From assembly GCA_036351255.1 (NCBI GenBank), contig JAZBOS010000010.1:1-64000 (forward strand): 64,000 bases of DNA, given 5' to 3'. Origin of the DNA: Bacteroides sp. Lineage in GTDB: Bacteria; Bacteroidota; Bacteroidia; Bacteroidales; UBA7960. The notes beneath the pieces are model-generated. The model was not told the origin of the DNA and searched no databases. It was given only the letters and a program-made list of their open reading frames with translations. This document shows positions 53,892-63,082 of the stretch, piece by piece (the first letter of the stretch is position 1; each line of letters begins with the position of its first letter). The position numbers and the translations under genes are program-made.

Positions 53892-54800
53892 TCAGGCCGT
53901 AAGTTGACGAAACACTTGCTCGAGGGATTGCTCTTCGTGATCCATGGAAAGGATTACCAGACCGTTTTTTACGGCATAATGAAATACCTCGGGCCTGAGG
54001 TCGCGCTCACTCTGGGTGAAAATCCTGCAACTGGCTTCACCGGACAGGATCACATCCACCACCCCTTCCATTTTCTGCAGGGCCTTAACAGGGAATGGCT
54101 TATCGAAACTCACGCGAATGATCCGTGAGGTTTGATTGAGCAGTTGCACCTGGTGGGTGGGCGCATCGGCCACCACATGGCCGCGGTTAACAATGATCAC
54201 CCGATCGCAAACAGCCTCTACTTCCTGCATAATGTGCGTTGAAAGCAGTACAGTCTTTTCCTTCCCAATGTTGCGGATCAGCATGCGTATCTCTTCCAGC
54301 TGATTGGGATCGAGGCCTGAGGTGGGTTCATCAAGGATCAGGACACTGGGATCGTGTATCAGGGCCTGGGCCAGCCCTACACGCTGGCGGTAACCCTTCG
54401 AAAGGGCCCCGATTTTTTTTCCTGCCTCAAGACTCAGCCCGGTCATCCCGATCATCTCATCCACCCTTTTACGGGAATCTTTACCCAACTTATGGATCCC
54501 AGCTACGAATTCAAGGTATTCCCTAACGTACATCTCCAGATAAAGGGGATTGTGTTCTGGCAGATAACCTACACGGCGTCGCACCTCCAAAGGCTGGGTA
54601 ACGACATCGAAGCCAAACACCGACACCTGCCCATCGGTTTGAGGAAGGTAACAGGTCAGGATCTTCATCATGGTAGATTTCCCAGCACCGTTGGGTCCCA
54701 GCAGGGCTACAACTTCACTCTGCCTGATGGAAAAGGATACTTTATCGAGGGCTTTCTGGGTCCCGAATAAGCGGGTTACTTCTTTTGCTTCAATAGACAT
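53892..54800 (-). CDS. gldA: ABC transporter ATP-binding protein, GldA-like
   Basis: A 302-residue ATPase: Walker A GPNGAGKST, signature LSKGYRQRVGLAQAL, Walker B VLILDEPTSGLDP and switch His in LLSTHIMQEVEAV. Residues after about 220 form the C-terminal domain typical of GldA, which works with GldF/GldG in gliding motility or export in Bacteroidota. No gldFG partner is in this window, so GldA is tentative. ATG at 54800 is preferred; the frame could begin at a GTG 6 bp earlier. It is divergent from rsgA. Confidence 0.85.
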   Translation of the reverse strand: MSIEAKEVTRLFGTQKALDKVSFSIRQSEVVALLGPNGAGKSTMMKILTCYLPQTDGQVSVFGFDVVTQPLEVRRRVGYLPEHNPLYLEMYVREYLEFVAGIHKLGKDSRKRVDEMIGMTGLSLEAGKKIGALSKGYRQRVGLAQALIHDPSVLILDEPTSGLDPNQLEEIRMLIRNIGKEKTVLLSTHIMQEVEAVCDRVIIVNRGHVVADAPTHQVQLLNQTSRIIRVSFDKPFPVKALQKMEGVVDVILSGEASCRIFTQSERDLRPEVFHYAVKNGLVILSMDHEEQSLEQVFRQLTA

Positions 54801-54876
54801 ACACACTATGGGGTTTGCGCTAAATTACTAATTTTATAAAAAATTCAGCCGTAATAAATTAAAGATAAGGTTTGGC

Positions 54877-55797
54877 TTGAAAGGAATCGTCACAAAGTCC
54901 ACAGGAAGCTGGTATACCGTCATGGATGATACCGGCCAGCGCCACGAATGCCGTCTGCGCGGGAAGTTTAAAATATCGGGCATCAAGTCAACCAATCCCC
55001 TGGCCGTAGGCGACCATGTCGAATTTACGATCGAGCCCGACCAAAACAAAGGGATCATTTATTCGATTGAAGACCGGAGAAATTATATCATCCGGAAGGC
55101 TACAAACCTGAGCCGTCAAACCCATATCATTGCTGCCAACCTGGATCAGGCCATGGTAATAGCCACCCTGGCGGAGCCGAGAACCTCCACAGGCTTTATC
55201 GACCGTTTCCTGGTAACCTGCGAGGCTTACAGCATTCCTGCTGTGATTGTTTTCAACAAGACGGACCTTTACGATGAAGAAAGTCTGGATTACCTCGATC
55301 AGCTTCTGCAAATGTACCGGCAGGCAGGGTACCCCAGCCTTATGGTTTCAGCCACTGAAAGGGAAAACACCGACGCCTTCGGGGAGACCCTTCGCAACAA
55401 GACAACCCTGTTGAGCGGTCATTCAGGGGTAGGCAAATCGACTCTTATCAACGCCATTGAACCAGCGCTGAACCTGAAGGTTCAAACCATCTCACATGTG
55501 CATTTAAAAGGGCGGCATACCACAACTTTTGCCGAAATGTTCCAGCTGAGCAATGGCGGATTTATCATCGACACCCCGGGCATAAAGGAATTTGGACTGG
55601 TTGACTTTGAGCCTTGGGAACTATCGCATTATTTTCCTGAGATGCGCGAGTTATTCAACAAGTGCCGTTTTGACAACTGCACTCATTACAACGAACCGGG
55701 CTGCCGGGTTAAGGAAGAAGTAGAGAACGGCAAGATCAGCATTTTACGTTATCAGAACTATATAAACATGCTGCTGGGTGAAGATACCCGCGCATAA
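54877..55797 (+). CDS. rsgA: Ribosome small-subunit-dependent GTPase A
   Basis: A 306-residue circularly permuted GTPase that helps mature the 30S subunit. OB fold at the N-terminus (GIVTKSTGSWYTVM), then G4 FNKTDLYD, G1 GHSGVGKSTLINAI, G3 DTPGIKEFGL and a C-terminal zinc site CRFDNCTHYNEPGC. The start is TTG: no ATG lies in frame before the OB fold, and a GATAAGG sequence sits just upstream (54864-54870). It heads rsgA-dtd-mazG. Confidence 0.95.
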   Translation: MKGIVTKSTGSWYTVMDDTGQRHECRLRGKFKISGIKSTNPLAVGDHVEFTIEPDQNKGIIYSIEDRRNYIIRKATNLSRQTHIIAANLDQAMVIATLAEPRTSTGFIDRFLVTCEAYSIPAVIVFNKTDLYDEESLDYLDQLLQMYRQAGYPSLMVSATERENTDAFGETLRNKTTLLSGHSGVGKSTLINAIEPALNLKVQTISHVHLKGRHTTTFAEMFQLSNGGFIIDTPGIKEFGLVDFEPWELSHYFPEMRELFNKCRFDNCTHYNEPGCRVKEEVENGKISILRYQNYINMLLGEDTRA

Positions 55798-55811
55798 ATC
55801 AATACTAGAAT

Positions 55812-56264
55812 ATGAGGGTTGTGATCCAAAGGGTTGAAAAGGCCAGCGTTGAAATTGACGGGCACGAGCATTGTTCTATTGATAAGGGTATGCTTATACT
55901 AACAGGCATTGAAGACACCGACACCCAGGAGGATGTAAATTGGCTCGCTGGTAAAATTGCAAGACTTCGAATCTTCGATGACGCAAACGGAGTAATGAAC
56001 CTGGCTGTAACGGAAACCGGGGGCGGGATTTTGGTTGTCAGCCAATTTACCCTGCATGCAAGTACAAAAAAGGGGAACCGCCCCTCCTATTTCCGGGCTT
56101 CAGGACCTGAACGTGCTGTCCCCGTTTACGAATCCTTCCTGAAACAATTGGAAAAGGAATCAGGAATTATGGTGAAGTCAGGTATTTTTGGGGCCATGAT
56201 GAAAGTTGCACTGGTGAATGATGGACCAGTCACCATCATTATTGATTCGAAGGCAAAGGAATAA
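55812..56264 (+). CDS. dtd: D-aminoacyl-tRNA deacylase
   Basis: A 150-residue enzyme that removes D-amino acids from tRNA. MRVVIQRVEKASVEIDG, VVSQFTLHASTKKGNRP and GAMMKVALVNDGPVTI are the family signatures. It starts 14 bp after rsgA. Confidence 0.95.
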   Translation: MRVVIQRVEKASVEIDGHEHCSIDKGMLILTGIEDTDTQEDVNWLAGKIARLRIFDDANGVMNLAVTETGGGILVVSQFTLHASTKKGNRPSYFRASGPERAVPVYESFLKQLEKESGIMVKSGIFGAMMKVALVNDGPVTIIIDSKAKE

Positions 56265-56283
56265 TTCAATAATCTGCGACCTT

Positions 56284-56625
56284 ATGACATTAAGAGAAGC
56301 ACAGGATAAAATTGACCAGTGGATCAACACCACCGGGGTGAGGTATTTCAGCGAACTGACCAATCTGGCCATGCTGACTGAAGAAGTTGGGGAAGTAGCA
56401 AGAATCATGGCCCGCACCTATGGTGATCAGTCCTTTAAGGAAAGTGACCGGGAAAAATTTCTGGCTGATGAACTGGCTGATGTGTTGTTTGTTCTTATCT
56501 GCATTGCTAACCAAACGGGGATTGACCTGACAACCGCCCTGGAAAAGAACCTGCAAAAGAAAACCCTGCGCGACACGCAAAGGCACCAGGAAAATCCAAA
56601 ACTAAAGAAGAATCCCGGAACTTGA
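56284..56625 (+). CDS. MazG-like nucleotide pyrophosphohydrolase
   Basis: A 113-residue all-helical enzyme of the MazG family, which hydrolyses (d)NTPs to monophosphates. The magnesium motif is present: EEVGEVAR (Glu33, Glu34, Glu37) and DELADVLF (Glu63, Asp66). The ATG at 56284 is used because the longer frame overlaps dtd and adds no family sequence. It is the last gene of rsgA-dtd-mazG, 19 bp after dtd. Confidence 0.87.
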   Translation: MTLREAQDKIDQWINTTGVRYFSELTNLAMLTEEVGEVARIMARTYGDQSFKESDREKFLADELADVLFVLICIANQTGIDLTTALEKNLQKKTLRDTQRHQENPKLKKNPGT

Positions 56626-56710
56626 GCATAAGGGATAATTGATTTTTGAAACAGAATGGTTCCAAGGAAGAAGGGAAGGGAAAACTTATCTTTGGAAAGA
56701 ATCGCAGGGA

Positions 56711-57709
56711 CTAATTGGAGTCGTAGGCCCATTTCAGCCAGATTCCACCCCAGGTAAAGCCACCGCCAAAAGCCGTTAAAATAATATTATCGCCCTTTTT
56801 CAATTTTTCCTCCCACTCCCAGAGGCAGAGGGGGATGGTGGCGTTGGTGGTATTGCCGTATTTCTGGATATTGACCATCACACGCTCCATGGGGATGCAA
56901 GAACGACGGGCAGTGGCTTCAATGATGCGAAGATTGGCCTGGTGAGGTACCAGCCAGGCAATGTCATCACCAGTCATATTGTTCTTCCTGATCACGGAAG
57001 CCGATACTTCAGCCATATTGGTGACAGCAAATTTAAAGACGGGCTGCCCTTCCTGGTATACATAATGCTCGCGGGAATCAATTGTTTCATGGCTTGGGGG
57101 TTTAACCGATCCACCAGCCTTCATATGCAAGTGAATTCGTCCGGAACCATCTGAGTGAAATTCGTGATCCCTGATGCCGAGTTCTTCCTCCGAAGGCTCC
57201 AGCAAAATGGCCCCTGCCCCATCGCCAAAGATCACACAGGTTTGCCGGTCGGTATAGTCTACAATGGAGGACATCTTGTCAGCCCCCACAACCACCACTT
57301 TTTTGTATAAGCCCGATTGAAGGTACATTGACCCCGTGATCAAACCATAGATAAAACCTGAGCAGGCAGCATTTAGGTCAAAACTGAAGGCATTTCGAAT
57401 GCCCACCTTATCACTGATTACATTGGCCGTTGCAGGAAACTTCATATCGGGGGTTACCGTGCAGCAAATCAGCATATCAACCTCGGAGGGGGCTATCCCC
57501 CGCTTTTCAAGCAAACCCTTCACTGCCTCGGCACCCATATCGGAAGTACCCCTGCCCTCACCCTTCAGGATCCTGCGTTCCTTGATCCCCGTTCGGGTAG
57601 TGATCCATTCATCCGTTGTGTCAACAATGGTTTCGAGCTCCTGATTTGTCAGTACATAATCCGGAACATAACCGTGAATCCCAGTTATTAATGAATTGAT
57701 TTTTGTCAT
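56711..57709 (-). CDS. fabH: 3-oxoacyl-ACP synthase III
   Basis: A 332-residue enzyme that starts fatty-acid synthesis by joining acyl-CoA to malonyl-ACP. Triad: Cys116 in [10 protein letters not shown], His in [11 protein letters not shown] (about 255) and Asn in [11 protein letters not shown] (about 285). It ends the yceD-rpmF-plsX-fabH operon, 17 bp after plsX. Confidence 0.97.
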   Translation of the reverse strand: MTKINSLITGIHGYVPDYVLTNQELETIVDTTDEWITTRTGIKERRILKGEGRGTSDMGAEAVKGLLEKRGIAPSEVDMLICCTVTPDMKFPATANVISDKVGIRNAFSFDLNAACSGFIYGLITGSMYLQSGLYKKVVVVGADKMSSIVDYTDRQTCVIFGDGAGAILLEPSEEELGIRDHEFHSDGSGRIHLHMKAGGSVKPPSHETIDSREHYVYQEGQPVFKFAVTNMAEVSASVIRKNNMTGDDIAWLVPHQANLRIIEATARRSCIPMERVMVNIQKYGNTTNATIPLCLWEWEEKLKKGDNIILTAFGGGFTWGGIWLKWAYDSN

Positions 57710-57726
57710 AAGAAAAAAAAGAAAAC

Positions 57727-58707
57727 CTATTCCATACCAGCGTCAAAGAATTTTTCCTGGGTATACTGATCAATCGCATTGTGGATTTTTTCAGTCAGAC
57801 CGGCATAAAAGACTTCTCTCGAATGGAGAAGCATGTTTTTTATGGCTATTGCATTGGAGATGCCATGCCCGATGACCACGGTGGCATTAATGCCCAGGAT
57901 TGGCGTCCCCCCATAATTTTCATAATTAAAACGGGCAAAAAATGGATCATCGCCATAGCCCCGCTTCACGATCTGGCGATACATGGCTTCCATATTCTTC
58001 AACAGGATATTCCCGGTGAATCCGTCACAGACCACCACATCCACCTTGTCCTTAAAGAGGTCACGGCTCTCCACATTCCCAATAAAGTTGAAATCAGAAG
58101 ATTCTTTCATAAGGCGGAAAGCTGACTGGGTGAGCAGGCTCCCTTTATCTTCTTCCTCACCAATGTTCAGCAGGCCCACTTTGGGATTATCGATGTTGTA
58201 AACATTTTGTGCATACAGAGAGCCCAGCAGGCCAAACTGGTACATGACATCTGGCTTGCTGTCGGGATTGGTACCTACATCAATGAGAACACCAAGTTTA
58301 CCGTCTTCCTTGGGGATCATGGCGGTGGTTGCCGGGCGGATCACACCCTGCATGGTATTTACACTGTAAATAGAGCCCACCAGCATGGCGCCCGTATTCC
58401 CAGCGCTGGCAAAGGAATCAATGCGTTTTTTTTTCAGGCATCTGAAACCCTTGGAAATGCTGGATTCAGGTTTCTGGGCAAACGCACGCGTGGGTTGTTC
58501 ACCCATCCCAATTACCTCGGGGCTATGAATAATGTCAAAAACTGCAGGGTCGGTTCCAAGTACCTGGAGCTGGTCCCGAATGATTTTTTCATCACCAAAC
58601 AGAACTATCTTGTCAGTATCCGGAACCACTCGCTGAGCAAGGACTGCTCCTTCAATAGTTGTTTTGGGGGCAAAGTCACCACCCATGACATCTAATCCAA
58701 TTCTCAT
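57727..58707 (-). CDS. plsX: Phosphate acyltransferase PlsX
   Basis: A 326-residue peripheral enzyme that makes acyl-phosphate from acyl-ACP for Pls[13 protein letters not shown] at the N-terminus, [12 protein letters not shown] and [12 protein letters not shown] are signatures. The ATG at 58707 is used because the longer frame starts at a TTG. The window also holds a divergent PlsY-like protein at 19.2 kb, which might use the acyl-phosphate made here (inference). Confidence 0.96.
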   Translation of the reverse strand: MRIGLDVMGGDFAPKTTIEGAVLAQRVVPDTDKIVLFGDEKIIRDQLQVLGTDPAVFDIIHSPEVIGMGEQPTRAFAQKPESSISKGFRCLKKKRIDSFASAGNTGAMLVGSIYSVNTMQGVIRPATTAMIPKEDGKLGVLIDVGTNPDSKPDVMYQFGLLGSLYAQNVYNIDNPKVGLLNIGEEEDKGSLLTQSAFRLMKESSDFNFIGNVESRDLFKDKVDVVVCDGFTGNILLKNMEAMYRQIVKRGYGDDPFFARFNYENYGGTPILGINATVVIGHGISNAIAIKNMLLHSREVFYAGLTEKIHNAIDQYTQEKFFDAGME

Positions 58708-58749
58708 CGAAGAAAATTTGGTGAACAGGCCGGACAAACCGGCTAAAAT

Positions 58750-58935
58750 TTAAGCAGTTGCTGATTTCTCAATAGCAAGCTGACCGCGGTAGTGACCACA
58801 CTCAGGGCAAACCCGGTGCATCAGCTTGGTAGCTCCGCAGTTGGGGCATGTCGTCAGGGCAGGTTCTGTCGCCTTGTAATGCGTCCTCCGCTTATCCCTG
58901 CGGGTCTTGGAAATTTTACTCTTTGGATGTGCCAT
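58750..58935 (-). CDS. rpmF: 50S ribosomal protein L32
   Basis: A 61-residue ribosomal protein: MAHPKSKISKTRRDKRRTH, then a zinc-binding pair CPNC...CPEC. The all-Cys form is the zinc-containing version. It lies between yceD and plsX, the usual bacterial order. Confidence 0.97.
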   Translation of the reverse strand: MAHPKSKISKTRRDKRRTHYKATEPALTTCPNCGATKLMHRVCPECGHYRGQLAIEKSATA

Positions 58936-58964
58936 AGCAATTTTACAATTATAATTGGGTTTTC

Positions 58965-59504
58965 TTAATCTTTAAACTTTAGCCCTTTCAGGGCTTCCCA
59001 GGGAGAGTTTTCACCAGTTTGACCTGCAGGACGCTTACCCGCGAGATATTGATTAAGCTTCTCCACGATTGCCGGATCGCATCCCCTTCCGGGAACACCA
59101 TCCTCCGCATGAATGCGCTGCATGGGCAGCGCCAGATGAACATATTCGTAAACAAACTGCGATACGTCGAAATGGCTCTCGCCAACAGGGATCACAATGA
59201 TTTCATCGGTCTGTTCCGAAAAAGCATCGCCAAATTTAACGTATAGCCTTCTTTCTATTTCAAGGGACTGCTGATAGGTTTCCAGGCAATGATCGCAAAC
59301 CAGTTCAACAAAACCCTTGATTAAGAAGTCAAGGACCAGCATGTTGTTCTGCTTTTCTAATAGCAGATCCAATTGAAGGTTCCCCTTTGTGACTTCTGAG
59401 TACTCAAAACAAGCAAAAAAGGCATCGTCGATCCCGAAAGAGAATTCATGTTTCCCAAGCGAAAGACCTACGAAACCAATATTTAGCTGTTTCAGCGGGT
59501 TCAA
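58965..59504 (-). CDS. yceD: DUF177/YceD-family protein
   Basis: A 179-residue protein of the YceD family, linked to 23S rRNA accumulation in plants and E. coli. VCDHCLETYQQSLEIERRLYV is the conserved core with the CxxC pair. The start is taken as TTG at 59504 (giving NPLKQLNIGFVGL), because an upstream TTG at 59531 falls inside the promoter -7 box. It heads the operon yceD-rpmF-plsX-fabH. Confidence 0.85.
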   Translation of the reverse strand: MNPLKQLNIGFVGLSLGKHEFSFGIDDAFFACFEYSEVTKGNLQLDLLLEKQNNMLVLDFLIKGFVELVCDHCLETYQQSLEIERRLYVKFGDAFSEQTDEIIVIPVGESHFDVSQFVYEYVHLALPMQRIHAEDGVPGRGCDPAIVEKLNQYLAGKRPAGQTGENSPWEALKGLKFKD

Positions 59505-59528
59505 AGTGCTTTCTTTTATAAAAGGCTG

Positions 59529-59563
59529 CAAAGATAAAACTAATCCTTGAAATAAAAAACAAT
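59529..59563 (-). promoter_or_regulatory. Promoter for yceD-rpmF-plsX-fabH
   Basis: On the minus strand, TATCTTTG (59529-59536) fits the -7 consensus and ATTG (59560-59563) is 23 bp further upstream. A start about 7 nt downstream would give a leader of less than 20 nt to the TTG at 59504, which supports that start. Confidence 0.6.
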
Positions 59564-59641
59564 TTGCCCAAGTTATTCAGAAACACTCCAGTGACCGTAT
59601 AACACAAATTTCAACCAGGGCGGTAAGTCAGTCTGAAAATC

Positions 59642-62600
59642 TTATTTAAAGGCTTTCTCCAGCAGGGCATCTCCACCCAGTTTTAGGCGATCGAAATATT
59701 CAGGCACTTCCTTTCCAGTCAGTTGATCAACATACAATTTGGCCAGGTACTGGCCAAGCATGAATCCTTGCCCGCGAAGTCCAAGGAACAAGCCTTTCTC
59801 CACATCGATGATCATCCTGGGTTCAATGTAATAACCTGCCCAGAGAGCCTGGAAACCCACCGATGAGATCTCAGGAATCCAGTCGATAAAGATCTCCGAG
59901 ACAATTTCGGCAAAATCCTTGCTGTTTACCTTCAGATTCTTATCCGTTTCCAGGGGTTCAACCGCAGGAGAAGCACATCCGATGATCTGGCCCGTTTCCC
60001 CAAGCTGTTGTCCGTAAACGGCAACAAAACCCTTATAATTCCTCCGATCGATCAGCATGTCGAGCGGCCTGCCCCCGATTCCAAGCATTGGAAGACGACG
60101 GGTAATAAAAGCCTGATGCTTTACAGGATACAGGCCGGTTTCAATATCCAGCATCCGGGCAAAATGATTCCCTTCACTCCCTAAGGCATTGACAAACACA
60201 GTGGTGCGATATTCTATATATTCTCCTTTATGGTCGCGAACAATAACCTGGTAACGATCGCCATACTTTTCCACATTAATCAGTTTGCAGTCTTCCATCA
60301 GGGTCCCGCCATGGTTCACTCCCAGTTTGCGAAGCAATTCAATGACCTTACCTGGTGTTGCCTGCCAGCACTCGCTGGTTTTCATGGCCGCAATGTATTT
60401 ATCGTTCTTTTCATTGAAGAAAGGTGAAATCTCAGCCCTGAACTGGCTGGGATCAAGCATCACGGCATTTTGCCAGGCCATGGATTCTTCAAGGGCTTTG
60501 TACATCGCCTCGTCGTGGGCAAAGGTCACGTAGTTGATTTGTCTGAAATCAATGTTCCCGTGTTTTTGCAGTTCAACAAAAAGTTCCTGATTGTGCCGGG
60601 CAATATCCGAAAGCTCAGGCAGTGAAAAAGCCGGGCGACCGCCGGCGATGTTGCGCCACGATGACCCGAATCCCGAATTGATCAGTACGGGCTCATAACC
60701 TTCTTCTGCCAGAAAACGGAAAAGGGCGCTGCCCCCAATGCCTCCCCCTGCCACTAGGGATTTGACTTCAACAATGCGGCGACCCTTGCCATTGAAATTG
60801 GTAATGATCTTTGGGGAAGCAGAAGCAGGAAAAAGTTCGCCGATAGAGATCTGGTTCGACATGGGTGCCCTGGGGGTTGACCCGCCAATCAGCTCTACAC
60901 CCAACGGCCTCAGGTTCTGCTTTAAACGCTGCAGGCAACGTTTACCACGGCAGGGACCCATACCCAGGTGTGTGGTATGCTTGACTTCCTCCACCGAAAC
61001 AAACTTACGGTCACCGATCACTTCCAGCACATCCTTCAGGGGCACATCGTCACAATGACACATAAAAATATCATCGCTGGTATCATCCTCATAAGGATTA
61101 ATGTCCAGCTTTTCAGGATAATCGCGCTTGATGATGAAACCCCGGACCTTCAACTGCTCTTCCCTGGGCATATCGTTTGACTTAACCCTTGCCACGTGAG
61201 TCAGGTTCTTCTTACGCAAAATCTTATCGATATAGCCCTCGCCAAGGATTTTGGCATCATTATCGACCAGATACACTTTTTCACCATCGCTCATATCAAA
61301 CTCGATGGGAAGAAAGAAGGTATTTTTTGTGGGATTGTATCCAAAAATGGCCAACCCTGGGCATTGGTACACGCAATCCATGCAACCAACACATTTATCA
61401 AAGTCGATATGGGGAACGGTGCTGGTCGAAGTTTTGGTAATAGCCCCGTATTTGCAGGCAAACGCACAGGGGTTGCAGGCAAAGCCATAGAGGCAGTCAA
61501 TCTGCACAAAGGGTTTTGCCATCCTTTCTTCTTCAGGCATCACCGGCTTTTCGATTACCCGAATGGGATGTTGCTGTGAATCAATGTATTCCTTTGAAAC
61601 CAGCAGAAAGTCATCGTAGTTGAACCGGCGACCCATGGATTCGAGGATCTCATAGGCTACCTGTTTACCTTTCAGCACTGCGCTCGTACCCTCGCCGATC
61701 CGGATGGCATCCCCTGCCCCATAACACTTACGCCCAAACATCTCCTGCCCTTTCTCAAGCAGGGCATTGTCGGGCATCAGGCCAGTACAGATATTGATGG
61801 CATCAATGCCTTCAATGATCATTTCAGTCCCGGGAATAGGGTTAAAATTCTCGGCCTTGGCAATTACGGCACCTTTTATTCCATTACCATTCTCGTTGGG
61901 AATGGCTTCAAGAATCATATGCGATAACAGGATGGGTATCCCCAGCCTCCTCACCCTATTGGCCTGTACCGGGAACCCCCCTTCATGAGACTGCGCTTCA
62001 ATAATGGCCTTCACCTTAGCCCCGGCCTGGATGAGCTGGTAGGAGGTAAGGTAACCAATATTACCGGCGCCAACGGTAAGAATGTTTTTCCCCAGGAGAG
62101 TCAGTTCGGTATTCATCATTTTCTGAATCACTGCAGCGGTATAAACTCCTGGAAGGTCGTCATTATGGAAAGTGGGTAAAAAGGGAACAGCACCCGTGGC
62201 CACCACAAGATGTTCACAATCCACATAAAAAATCTCCTGCGTCCTGAAATTCTTAATCGCGATGCGGTTACCTTCAAAAATATCCCAAACCGTGCTGTTC
62301 AATAAAATACCATCGTGGTTTTCTCCGGCAAGGGTCTTCGCAATTTCAAATCCTCGCAAACCACCATATTTCTTTTCTTTCTCAAAAAAGAAAAACTGGT
62401 GGGTCTGCATATTAAACTGACCACCGATCTGGGCATTGCTGTCAATCACAATGTTGCTAATCCCGTTCTCCAGAAGGATCTCACGGGTAGCCAGACCTGC
62501 AGGACCAGCTCCTACGATCACCACATCGGTCTTAAATATCCTGACCCCATCTTTCTTCACATATACCGAAGGCTTAGCCACATAATCGCGGGGAATTTCT

Positions 62601-62872
62601 TTCACTTCCCTGATCCCATCGACCGGGGTGATGCAGATGCGCCTGATTTCTCCGTCCACCAGCATTTCACAAGCCCCGCATTTGCCAATGCCGCATTCAA
62701 GACTGCGGTTGCGGTTGGTCAAGCTGTGGCTGTGAACAGGAAAGCCTGCCTGGTGAAGGGCCGCTGCAATGGTGAATCCTTTTTCTCCTGTGACCTCAAT
62801 TCCGTTGTATTTAAAAGTGACCTTTTCAGTATCCGCTATGGGAATGATAGGATGTTTGGTGATTTTATGCAT
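59642..62872 (-). CDS. Multidomain FAD / iron-sulfur oxidoreductase (HcnABC/sarcosine-oxidase-like fusion)
   Basis: A 1076-residue cytoplasmic fusion. In order: a plant-type [2Fe-2S] domain (Cys60, Cys65, Cys68, Cys80), an FAD/NAD-type domain (GAGPAG at 121-126, and GAGNIGYL further on), two [4Fe-4S] sites (about 458-475 and 489-505; CVGCMDCVYQC), a BFD-like [2Fe-2S] region near 605 (CHCDDVPLKDVLEV and MGPCRGKRC) and a second, DAO-type FAD domain (AGGGIGGSAL near 707, C-terminal GQGFMLG). These match the A, B and C subunits of HcnABC/opine- and hydroxyproline-type dehydrogenases joined in one chain with added ferredoxin sites. The substrate is probably an amine or D-amino-acid-like compound, not determined. 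No oxidase partner is adjacent. Confidence 0.8.
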   Translation of the reverse strand: MHKITKHPIIPIADTEKVTFKYNGIEVTGEKGFTIAAALHQAGFPVHSHSLTNRNRSLECGIGKCGACEMLVDGEIRRICITPVDGIREVKEIPRDYVAKPSVYVKKDGVRIFKTDVVIVGAGPAGLATREILLENGISNIVIDSNAQIGGQFNMQTHQFFFFEKEKKYGGLRGFEIAKTLAGENHDGILLNSTVWDIFEGNRIAIKNFRTQEIFYVDCEHLVVATGAVPFLPTFHNDDLPGVYTAAVIQKMMNTELTLLGKNILTVGAGNIGYLTSYQLIQAGAKVKAIIEAQSHEGGFPVQANRVRRLGIPILLSHMILEAIPNENGNGIKGAVIAKAENFNPIPGTEMIIEGIDAINICTGLMPDNALLEKGQEMFGRKCYGAGDAIRIGEGTSAVLKGKQVAYEILESMGRRFNYDDFLLVSKEYIDSQQHPIRVIEKPVMPEEERMAKPFVQIDCLYGFACNPCAFACKYGAITKTSTSTVPHIDFDKCVGCMDCVYQCPGLAIFGYNPTKNTFFLPIEFDMSDGEKVYLVDNDAKILGEGYIDKILRKKNLTHVARVKSNDMPREEQLKVRGFIIKRDYPEKLDINPYEDDTSDDIFMCHCDDVPLKDVLEVIGDRKFVSVEEVKHTTHLGMGPCRGKRCLQRLKQNLRPLGVELIGGSTPRAPMSNQISIGELFPASASPKIITNFNGKGRRIVEVKSLVAGGGIGGSALFRFLAEEGYEPVLINSGFGSSWRNIAGGRPAFSLPELSDIARHNQELFVELQKHGNIDFRQINYVTFAHDEAMYKALEESMAWQNAVMLDPSQFRAEISPFFNEKNDKYIAAMKTSECWQATPGKVIELLRKLGVNHGGTLMEDCKLINVEKYGDRYQVIVRDHKGEYIEYRTTVFVNALGSEGNHFARMLDIETGLYPVKHQAFITRRLPMLGIGGRPLDMLIDRRNYKGFVAVYGQQLGETGQIIGCASPAVEPLETDKNLKVNSKDFAEIVSEIFIDWIPEISSVGFQALWAGYYIEPRMIIDVEKGLFLGLRGQGFMLGQYLAKLYVDQLTGKEVPEYFDRLKLGGDALLEKAFK

Positions 62873-62955
62873 TTCTGAATCCTGTTAAAAACGGTAAGAA
62901 AATCTGTTTCTGCTGCAATCCACAGCCAACCCTTGTCGGATCAGGATGGCCGCAG

Positions 62956-62963
62956 CAAAGGTA
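62956..62963 (-). promoter_or_regulatory. -7 box upstream of the fusion oxidoreductase
   Basis: TACCTTTG on the minus strand, 83 bp before the ATG; CAAA (TTTG on the minus strand) lies at 62988-62991, 24 bp further upstream. Confidence 0.4.
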
Positions 62964-63043
62964 AATTTTTTAAAATTTTTTTTGACTCAAAGCCCGTATT
63001 TAAACCCATTCTAAACAAGGCCTTAGGGAGGAAGTTTGCCCTT

Positions 63044-63060
63044 TTGGCATTACCTTTGCA
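63044..63060 (+). promoter_or_regulatory. Sigma-54-type -24/-12 promoter before the nitroreductase gene
   Basis: TTGGCATTACCTTTGCA has GG (63046-63047) and GC (63058-63059) exactly 10 bp apart, with flanking bases fitting the consensus TTGGCAC-N5-TTGCA at nearly all positions. A start about 12 nt downstream falls before the ATG at 63083. A TACCTTTG (63051-63058) in the same sequence also fits the normal Bacteroidota -7 box, so which factor reads it is uncertain. Confidence 0.5.
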
Positions 63061-63082
63061 ATCCACTATGCTGCAGCCAAAA

